From contig JAJZLX010000248.1 of NCBI GenBank assembly GCA_021850555.1, positions 1 through 20,325 on the forward strand: DNA of 20,325 nucleotides, written 5' to 3'. The stretch comes from Pseudomonadota bacterium (GTDB lineage Bacteria; Pseudomonadota; Gammaproteobacteria; Steroidobacterales; Steroidobacteraceae). Shown here one piece after another: positions 6,762 through 12,446 of this stretch (positions within the stretch are counted from its first letter, which is position 1; the number at the start of each line of letters is the position of its first letter). Under the pieces are notes generated by a model. That model was not told where the DNA came from, ran no database searches, and saw nothing but the letters and a program-made list of their open reading frames with translations. The translations under genes were made by a program, and so were the position numbers.

Positions 6762-8303
6762 TCAGTGCCCCACGGAGGCCGGATCGACGGTCCGAGCCGC
6801 CTTGGGCGCAAGCACGATCGAGAATGAAGCGATGACGAAGACGATCCCGATCACGACCATCAGGCCGTTGGTCGCCAGCATCAGGCTTTGGCCGGTCACG
6901 AGCGTGTTGAGCAGCTCCCGTATGGCCTGGCCGGTCGTACCCGTCGGTAGCGCGGCCGCCAGCTGACGGGTGGGATCGACCACGTTGGCGAGCTGCGCGT
7001 GCGCGATGATGCTGCGGTTCTGCCAGGAGGTGGTGACGAGAGAGGTGGCGAAGGCGCCAGAAAGGGTTCGCACGAAGTTCATCAGTCCCGCCGCCGAAGC
7101 CGTCTCCTCCTCGTTGACCGACCCCATCGCGAGTCCCGTGAGGGGCACGTAGTACATGGGCATGCCGATCCCCATGAAGAGGAGCGGAAAGCAGATCGAC
7201 CAGTAGCTCATGTCGGAAGTCGCGTCCGCGCGCCAGAACGTATCGAGTCCCAGCCAGAGCGTGCCGATGAAGATGAGGATGCGGGGATCGAACCGGTTGG
7301 AGAGCTTGGCGGCGATCGGCGAGAAGACCACCGAGAGCAGCCCGCCCCAGGCGACCACGAGACCCGCCCAGGTGGTGTTGTATCCCAGGTTGTATTGCAG
7401 CCAGAGGGGCGTCAGCACGTTGATGCCGAAGAACGCCCCGAAGGCGAGCGCGAGCACGAACATGCACGACGAGAACCCCCGGTGGCGGAAGACCCGCAGA
7501 TCGACGATCGGGTGGGCTTCGGTCAGCTCCCAGATGAGGAAGCTCAGGAACCCGATCACCGCGATGACCGCGAGCACCCGGATCTCCGTCGAAGAGAACC
7601 AGTCGAGGTCCTTGCCCTGATCGAGCATGATCTGCAGCGCCGCCACCCAGATCACGAGCAGCAGCATGCCGATCCTGTCGATCGGGTTCCTGACCGAAGG
7701 CTCCTCGTAACGCTTGAGCATCCCCCAGGCGATGACACCGAAGGCGAGCGCCATGGGCACGTTGATGAAGAACACCCACGACCAGGTGAAGTTGTCGCAC
7801 AGCCAGCCGCCGAGCACGGGACCCACGACGGGCGCGAGCAGCGTCGTCATCGCCCAGAGTCCCATGGCCTGCATGGACTGGTGCTTCGGGAATATGCGCA
7901 GCAGCAGCGTCTGGGAGAGCGCGAGCAGCGGCCCGCCCGCGAGGCCCTGCAGGACGCGCATGCCGAGCAGCATGGGGAGCGAGGTGGAGGAGCCGCACAG
8001 CAGCGAGAAGACTCCAAATAGAATCACGGAGAGGCAGAAGAGCTTCACCGGCCCGAAGCGGGCGGAGAGCCATCCGGTGAGGGGCACCGAGATGGCCTCC
8101 GCGACCGCGTAGGACGTGATCACCCATGTTCCCTGGCTGGACGCGGCACCGAGCGCACCGGCGATATCGGGGACGGTGACATTGGCGATCGTCATGTTCA
8201 GCACCGCGACGAAATTCGCCAGCGCCAGCACGATTCCGGCCACCCAGAGCATGCCGCCCTCGAGTGGAGGGGGGCCTTGGGTCTCCATCGTAAGAGTTGA
8301 CAT
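6762..8303 (-). CDS. emrB: DHA2-family MFS multidrug exporter, EmrB-like
   Basis: This 513-residue integral inner-membrane protein carries the 14-helix DHA2 pattern. The first helix reads NFVAVLNMTIANVTVPDI, followed by QGTWVITSYAVAEAISVPLTGWLSARFG (the conserved loop 2-3 motif), GMRVLQGLAGGP, and motif C in APVVGPVLGGW. These are diagnostic for EmrB/FarB-type drug:H+ antiporters. It should work with the EmrA-like periplasmic adaptor and the NodT outer-membrane channel encoded just upstream to expel hydrophobic drugs, fatty acids or bile-like compounds. ATG 8303 follows AGGAGAA by 8 nt, and the gene begins 12 bp after the emrA stop. Length and motifs are complete. The natural substrate cannot be read from sequence. 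Confidence 0.95.
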   Translation of the reverse strand: MSTLTMETQGPPPLEGGMLWVAGIVLALANFVAVLNMTIANVTVPDIAGALGAASSQGTWVITSYAVAEAISVPLTGWLSARFGPVKLFCLSVILFGVFSLLCGSSTSLPMLLGMRVLQGLAGGPLLALSQTLLLRIFPKHQSMQAMGLWAMTTLLAPVVGPVLGGWLCDNFTWSWVFFINVPMALAFGVIAWGMLKRYEEPSVRNPIDRIGMLLLVIWVAALQIMLDQGKDLDWFSSTEIRVLAVIAVIGFLSFLIWELTEAHPIVDLRVFRHRGFSSCMFVLALAFGAFFGINVLTPLWLQYNLGYNTTWAGLVVAWGGLLSVVFSPIAAKLSNRFDPRILIFIGTLWLGLDTFWRADATSDMSYWSICFPLLFMGIGMPMYYVPLTGLAMGSVNEEETASAAGLMNFVRTLSGAFATSLVTTSWQNRSIIAHAQLANVVDPTRQLAAALPTGTTGQAIRELLNTLVTGQSLMLATNGLMVVIGIVFVIASFSIVLAPKAARTVDPASVGH

Positions 8304-8315
8304 GACCGGCTTCTC

Positions 8316-9299
8316 CTACGGCACGCTGCGCAGGTCCACGGTCGCATCCATCGACAGACCCACCCGCAACGGATGCCGGGCGAGCTCGGCGGGGTTCAGC
8401 CTGATGCGTACCGGGAGGCGTTGCACGACCTTGATCCAGTTGCCGGTTGCGTTCTGCGCCGGGATCAGCGCGAAAGCCGCGCCGGTGCCGCCGGAGAATC
8501 CCTCGACCACTCCGTGGAAGACAACCTTGTGGCCATAGAGATCCGAGGTCAGATCGACCGTCTGTCCCGGGCGCACCTTGGCGAGCTGGTTTTCCTTGAA
8601 GTTGGCGTCAACATAGATCTGGCTGACGGGAACCACTGAGAGGAGAGGCGTGGAAGGCTGCACGTACTGACCAAGCTGCACCTGCCGGCGCGCCACGACG
8701 CCGTCGACGGGAGCCCGAATGATCGTCCGTCCGAGGTCCACCTTCGCCTGATCGACCCGGGCCTGTGTCAGAGCCACCGTGGCCCGAGCTACGTTGAGTG
8801 CCGCCTTGGCATCGCGGGCCGCGTCTTTGGCAGCGGTCAACTCATCGCCAGACACCGCGCCGGAGGCGACCAGGGCCTCACGGCGCTGCAGGTCGATCGC
8901 TGTGCGGTCGACATCGGCCACCTTCGCGGCGACTACCGCCTGGGCGCGCGCCAGATCAGCCTGGGCTTGGATCAACGCGAGTCGGGCGTCCGTATTGTCG
9001 ATGACCACCAGTACGTCACCTTTCTTCACGTGCTGGCTGTCCACCACCTTCACCGCTGCGACTCGTCCGGCGATCTGAGAGGTCACACTCGCGACGTTGG
9101 CCTCGGCGTAGGCATCGTCGGTGCTGACGTAGCGGGAACCGACGAGGTCCCAGTACGACCATGCGCCGGCGCCCGCCACCGCCACGCCCGCAGCGAGCCC
9201 GGCGAAGAGGAGCGCCCGCCTGCGGTACTGTGTGCCTTCGTGCTTCTTGGGCGTCGAAGGCGAGCTCAGGGGAATGGTTGAATCGATTGCGTGGTCCAC
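8316..9299 (-). CDS. emrA: EmrA/HlyD-family membrane fusion protein
   Basis: This 327-residue protein has one N-terminal membrane helix (about 29-50), then the adaptor start RYVSTDDAYAEANVASVTSQ and IAGRVAAVKVVDSQHVKKGD of the lipoyl-like domain, a long helical hairpin rich in Ala/Gln/Arg, the second lipoyl half (RTIIRAPVDGVVARRQVQLG) and the C-terminal beta-barrel region. It would bridge EmrB and the outer-membrane channel across the periplasm. The start is GTG 9299, because GAGGTAA lies about 6 nt upstream; the longer frame to 9380 would overlap the upstream gene and add a non-family N-terminus. It begins 28 bp after the NodT gene stop. Confidence 0.93.
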   Translation of the reverse strand: MDHAIDSTIPLSSPSTPKKHEGTQYRRRALLFAGLAAGVAVAGAGAWSYWDLVGSRYVSTDDAYAEANVASVTSQIAGRVAAVKVVDSQHVKKGDVLVVIDNTDARLALIQAQADLARAQAVVAAKVADVDRTAIDLQRREALVASGAVSGDELTAAKDAARDAKAALNVARATVALTQARVDQAKVDLGRTIIRAPVDGVVARRQVQLGQYVQPSTPLLSVVPVSQIYVDANFKENQLAKVRPGQTVDLTSDLYGHKVVFHGVVEGFSGGTGAAFALIPAQNATGNWIKVVQRLPVRIRLNPAELARHPLRVGLSMDATVDLRSVP

Positions 9300-9327
9300 G
9301 GTGATTACCTCAGTTGAGTTGGAGCTT

Positions 9328-10806
9328 TCAGGGGGAAGTAGCGGCCAGGACCTGCCGGCCCTGGGACGAGAAGCCGCCACCGAGCGCGCCCACCAGGTCG
9401 ATGTCCAGGCTGAGCGCGCGGGTCTTCAATTCGGCCTGGCTGCGCTCGGCGGAGATCAGCGCATCCTGGGCGACGAGTACGTCGAGGTAAGTCGCAAGAC
9501 CGCCCTGGTAGCGCTTGTTGACGGCCTGGTATGCGTCCTGCGCAGCCTTGACGCCCGCGGCCGCCGTGTCGAGCTCCGCGGTCAGGAACTTGCGACTCGT
9601 CTCAACGTCCGCTACTTCGCGCAGAGCGTTTGTGAGCGTCGCGTTGTAGTTGGCGACGGCGCCGTCGTACTCGGCGCGCGCACCGCGCAGCGCACCCTGC
9701 AGGCGCCGGGTGTTGAAGATCGGCAGTGAAATCGCCGGACCCGCGCTTGCCAGGTCGGAGCCGGACTTGGTCAAGTTGGCAATGCCGAGCGATTCGAGGC
9801 CAGCGAAGGCCACCAGGTTGACGCTCGGATAGAACCCCGCCTTCTTCTCCTTGATGCGCTGGGCGGCGGCCTCGACTTGCAGCCGCGCGGCAACGATGTC
9901 CGGCCGCCGGCCGAGAAGGTTCAACGCGAGATTGGGGGGCAGCCCTTGCGCCGGGGCGAACTGCGCCGTAGGACGGCGGATGTCGAGAGCCCGGTCGGGG
10001 CCCGCGCCCAGAAGCGCGGCGATGGCATTCTTCTGCAGGCCGATATCCTCCTCGATCGCGAGGACTTCCCCCTTGGCGGCCGCCTGGCGAGCCTCTGCCT
10101 GGCGAACGCTGGCCACCGTCTCGAGGCCGGAAGCCTCGCGCTGGCGGAAGAGATCCGTCATCTTGGCGCGCAGGGTCAGCGTCTGGGCTGCAAAATCACG
10201 GAGCGCGTAGAGATGCGCGAGCTCTGCGTATGCCGAAGCCACGGAGGTGGAAAGGATGAGGCGCGTCTGCGCCACTTCGACCGCGGCCGCCTTCTGCTCG
10301 GAGACGGCCGCGGCGAGGGCCGCGCGGTTCTTGCCCCAGAAGTCGAGCTCCCAGGAAAGATCGAGTGTCGCCTGACCGTAGTCATGCCAGCCCTGGGGCA
10401 GGGCCTGACGCGGGATGAGGTAGTTGTAGCTCTGCTTGCCTTCCGTGAAATCGGCCTCCCCGGTGATCTCGGGGAGCTGGGTCGCGCTCGCACCCTGAAC
10501 GACTGCCGCCGCGGCGTGCAGCCGCGCCTGCGCGATCGCGAGATCGGGTGAGTCCTTGAGCGCCTCGCCGACGAGGGTATCGAGCTGCGGGTCCCCATAG
10601 GCACGCCACCAGTTGTCTCCCGGCCAAGCCGATGCCGGCGCCGAGAGCGATTTCGTGCTGTCGAGCTGCTGGACGGTTTCGAGCGCCGGGCGGGGCCCGA
10701 GGCGCGGCAGCTGGGCGCAGCCGGCCGAGGCGAGCAGGGCCGCCGCGATAAATGCGCCGGCCAGCTTGCGGCAGGCGGGGGAAGGAAGGCACGGGATCGA
10801 TTGCAT
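9328..10806 (-). CDS. NodT-family outer-membrane efflux lipoprotein (TolC/OprM-like)
   Basis: This 492-residue protein has a lipoprotein signal ending in LLASAGC (Cys30), then the W-W-x-x-Y-G-D-P-Q-L-D-x-L-V motif common to NodT/OprM channels. Two repeated coiled-coil halves follow; LLGRRPDIVAARLQVEAA and the AGFYPSVNLVAFAG strand segment mark the second repeat. Three of these would form the trimeric tunnel for the EmrAB-like pump. ATG 10806 has AAGGAG about 9 nt upstream. It is the first gene of the operon, directly downstream of a promoter with a GTAC-repeat operator, so the whole pump should respond to the adjacent TetR regulators. Nothing is missing. Confidence 0.95.
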   Translation of the reverse strand: MQSIPCLPSPACRKLAGAFIAAALLASAGCAQLPRLGPRPALETVQQLDSTKSLSAPASAWPGDNWWRAYGDPQLDTLVGEALKDSPDLAIAQARLHAAAAVVQGASATQLPEITGEADFTEGKQSYNYLIPRQALPQGWHDYGQATLDLSWELDFWGKNRAALAAAVSEQKAAAVEVAQTRLILSTSVASAYAELAHLYALRDFAAQTLTLRAKMTDLFRQREASGLETVASVRQAEARQAAAKGEVLAIEEDIGLQKNAIAALLGAGPDRALDIRRPTAQFAPAQGLPPNLALNLLGRRPDIVAARLQVEAAAQRIKEKKAGFYPSVNLVAFAGLESLGIANLTKSGSDLASAGPAISLPIFNTRRLQGALRGARAEYDGAVANYNATLTNALREVADVETSRKFLTAELDTAAAGVKAAQDAYQAVNKRYQGGLATYLDVLVAQDALISAERSQAELKTRALSLDIDLVGALGGGFSSQGRQVLAATSP

Positions 10807-10825
10807 GGTGAGCAGCTCCTTAAAC

Positions 10826-10873
10826 GTACTGTACGGTACGGTACAGTCTATTTGACGCCGAGGCGGTCGTCAA
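10826..10873 (-). promoter_or_regulatory. Efflux operon promoter with four-fold GTAC operator
   Basis: On the minus strand, TTGACG (10873-10868), 17 bp and TAGACT (10850-10845) form the promoter. Starting with the next base are four GTAC tetramers at exact 5-bp spacing (10826-10829, 10831-10834, 10836-10839, 10841-10844), which also make the inverted repeat ACTGTAC-GGTACG-GTACAGT (10828-10847). The element covers the -10 edge and the expected start site, where a repressor would act. All of this is visible in the sequence; the regulator's identity is inferred from the neighbouring tetR genes. Confidence 0.75.
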
Positions 10874-10902
10874 GAGAAACTGTACTGAACCGTCTGGTAC
10901 AT
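10852..10902 (+). promoter_or_regulatory. Promoter of the first tetR with a degenerate GTAC operator
   Basis: TTGACG (10852-10857), 18 bp and GAAACT (10876-10881) mirror the divergent efflux promoter; the two -35 boxes form one inverted repeat (TTGACG...CGTCAA). Directly after the -10 comes GTAC-t-GAAC-c-GTCT-g-GTAC (10882-10900), four tetramers at the same 5-bp phase with the outer two intact. This suggests autoregulation at lower affinity than the efflux site. The -10 is weak (3 of 6), so its exact position is uncertain. Confidence 0.55.
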
Positions 10903-10920
10903 CTTTGGAGCGACTCATTT

Positions 10921-11553
10921 ATGAAGAAAAGCGACAGCAAGCGGCAAGCCATCCTCGATATCGCCTACGGCCTCTTCCGGGCGCACGGGTTCGAGAAGAC
11001 CTCGATGGCGGAGATATCGGCGCGGGTCGGCGGCTCGAAGGCCACTCTCTACAGCTACTTCGCCTCGAAAGAGGAGATCTTCGTCGAGTGTGTCATGTCA
11101 GTTCTGCAGAACTACATGTCGGAGACGCTGAAGTACCTCGATACGGCCGGTACCGATCCGGCGCGCGCACTCGTCAAATTCGGCGCCAGCGTGCTGCGAT
11201 TCATCTGTTCCCCGGAACAGGTGGAGGTTCGCCGCATGGTGATCGCGGAAGCCGTCCGCTCGGGCACCGGGAAGCTGTTCTTCGACAAGGTGGCGGCCCT
11301 GCGCGCGCAAGTCTCGGCCTTCCTGTCGGAATGCATGTCAGCGGGGACTCTGCGCAACGACGACCCCGAGCTCGCCGCCGATCACCTCGGCGCGCTATTG
11401 GAGGCCGAAGTGCTCGAGCCGCTGCTCCTGCACGTGCGCGACGATTCACCGCAGGAGGAGGAGATCGAGCGCGCCGCCGAGCGGGCGATCGCCACCTTCC
11501 TCAGGGCCTATGCGCCGGCCGAGATCCACAGGACCGCGGCGGCGGCTTGTTGA
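10921..11553 (+). CDS. TetR/AcrR-family repressor (first of a tandem pair)
   Basis: This 210-residue protein has a TetR DNA-binding domain in residues 7-53: RQAILDIAYGLFRAHGFEKT, then MAEISARVGGSKATLYSYF with recognition helix near S39-F47. The rest is an all-helical ligand and dimer domain of AcrR/TetR_C type (FGASVLRFICSPEQVEVRRM, ending in AIATFLRAYAP). ATG 10921 has GGAG 10 nt upstream. It is divergent from the efflux operon, the standard arrangement for a local repressor of a pump; drug or fatty-acid binding would release it. It is a relative of the next gene, with the same length, the same G-G-S-K-A-T-L-Y helix and the same S-P-E-x-V-x-x-R-R segment, so the pair arose by duplication. 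Confidence 0.95.
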   Translation: MKKSDSKRQAILDIAYGLFRAHGFEKTSMAEISARVGGSKATLYSYFASKEEIFVECVMSVLQNYMSETLKYLDTAGTDPARALVKFGASVLRFICSPEQVEVRRMVIAEAVRSGTGKLFFDKVAALRAQVSAFLSECMSAGTLRNDDPELAADHLGALLEAEVLEPLLLHVRDDSPQEEEIERAAERAIATFLRAYAPAEIHRTAAAAC

Positions 11554-11593
11554 GCCCGCGGCGCTGATTTAAAGTGTACCTCCCGGTCCTGTT
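11547..11593 (+). promoter_or_regulatory. Candidate promoter and operator of the second tetR
   Basis: TTGTTG (11547-11552), 17 bp and TAAAGT (11570-11575) precede the element TGTACC-TCCC-GGT-C-CTGTT (11575-11593), which begins at the last base of the -10, as at the efflux promoter. The -35 overlaps the stop codon of the first tetR. The operator match is better supported than the promoter boxes. The second tetR may therefore be made both by readthrough and from its own promoter. Confidence 0.5.
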
Positions 11594-11603
11594 GAGAACA
11601 GTC

Positions 11604-12230
11604 GTGAAGTCGAAGACCGAAGCCAAGCGCCAGGAGATCCTCAAGGCCGCCGCCGATGTATTCCGCGAGGTCGGCTACGAGCGCGCCACCATGTCGGATA
11701 TCCGCGAGCGCATCGGTGGCTCCAAAGCGACCCTGTACAACTATTTTCCCTCCAAGGAGAGCCTTCTCCTCGAAGTCATGCATCATGCCAGGGAGCTCGA
11801 GTTGCAGACGGTCGTGAGCGCACTCGACCCGGAGGCGGAGGATGTGAGGAAGGAGTTGCTGCGCTTCGGACAAGCGTTCCTCGCCGTCCTCTATTCACCG
11901 GAGACCGTCGCGACCCGGCGCCTCTCGATCGCGGAATCGCGGCACACGGAAATCGGCCGAGTCTCCTTCGAACGGGCTGTTCTCCCCGCCGAGAGGAAAG
12001 TCGCAGAATTCCTGCGGGCGGCAATGAAGCGAGGTGCGCTGCGCACCGCCGATCCGAAGATTGCCGCCATGCACTTTCTCAGCCTCCTGGAATCGGAGCT
12101 GCTGCAGCGGATGCTCCTCGGCGTTCTCGAGGCCGTGAAACCGGAAGCGCTCACGGGCATCGTCCGCCGGGCGGTGACTGTCTTCCTGTCCGGCTACGCC
12201 TCGGCACCTGCCGCCGCTGCGGCGAACTGA
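11604..12230 (+). CDS. TetR/AcrR-family repressor (second of a tandem pair)
   Basis: This 208-residue protein has the TetR helix-turn-helix domain in residues 8-53 (RQEILKAAADVFREVGYERA, IRERIGGSKATLYNYFPSKE) and a helical regulatory domain including YSPETVATRRLSIAESR and the C-terminal AVTVFLSGYA. GTG 11604 is preferred because the product then starts directly before the KSKTEAKRQEIL helix, as in relatives, and the operator-like element lies just upstream; a GTG at 11574 would put that operator inside the coding region. The ribosome site is weak. It lies 50 bp after its paralogue. Its 3' end overlaps the reading frame of the zwf remnant on the other strand. Confidence 0.92.
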   Translation: MKSKTEAKRQEILKAAADVFREVGYERATMSDIRERIGGSKATLYNYFPSKESLLLEVMHHARELELQTVVSALDPEAEDVRKELLRFGQAFLAVLYSPETVATRRLSIAESRHTEIGRVSFERAVLPAERKVAEFLRAAMKRGALRTADPKIAAMHFLSLLESELLQRMLLGVLEAVKPEALTGIVRRAVTVFLSGYASAPAAAAAN

Positions 12231-12436
12231 AAGGTCGGCTGAGCGCCTCGTAACGGCACCGGCTCCATTGAGGGGTCGTGCCGGCCGCACGCCGGACTCA
12301 CAGTTGCGGCCTTCGTCGGCCGCCAGGTGCGTGGCTCGTTGGTGGTCAAAGAGGCGTACCGCTCGTACGCGAGGTCCCCGGTTGCGCCGAAGAGGACCAG
12401 CGCGTCACTCGGTTCCGCATTCGTCTGCATTCGCAT
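12194..12436 (-). pseudogene. zwf: zwf (glucose-6-phosphate dehydrogenase) remnant with internal deletion
   Basis: TAGGAGG sits 6 nt before ATG 12436, only 10 bp after the glgP stop, so this is a real gene start. The product begins MRMQTNAEPSDALVLFGATG followed by DLAYE. The D-A-L-V-L-F-G-A-T-G-D-L-A segment is the NADP-binding N-terminus of glucose-6-phosphate dehydrogenase, the first enzyme of the oxidative pentose phosphate pathway. Instead of the next expected residues, the frame goes straight to N-E-P-R-T-W-R-P-T-K-A-A, which resembles the enzyme's C-terminal Y-E-P-G-T-W-G-P-x-E-A motif. About 450 residues, with the substrate and catalytic sites, are absent. The frame then runs on into the end of the second tetR, so the original stop is also lost. 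The N-terminal call is firm; the C-terminal match is less so. Confidence 0.75.
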
Positions 12437-12446
12437 GGCGGCCCTC

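Noticed and set aside
6718..8127. 469-codon minus-strand open frame overlapping emrB
   Set aside because: It is a shifted frame of emrB with Arg/His/Pro-rich composition; emrB has all its family motifs.
12306..12323. Hairpin GCGGCC-TTCGTC-GGCCGC as a terminator
   Set aside because: There is no T-tract on either strand, and the stem lies inside the zwf remnant, where GC-rich stems arise easily.
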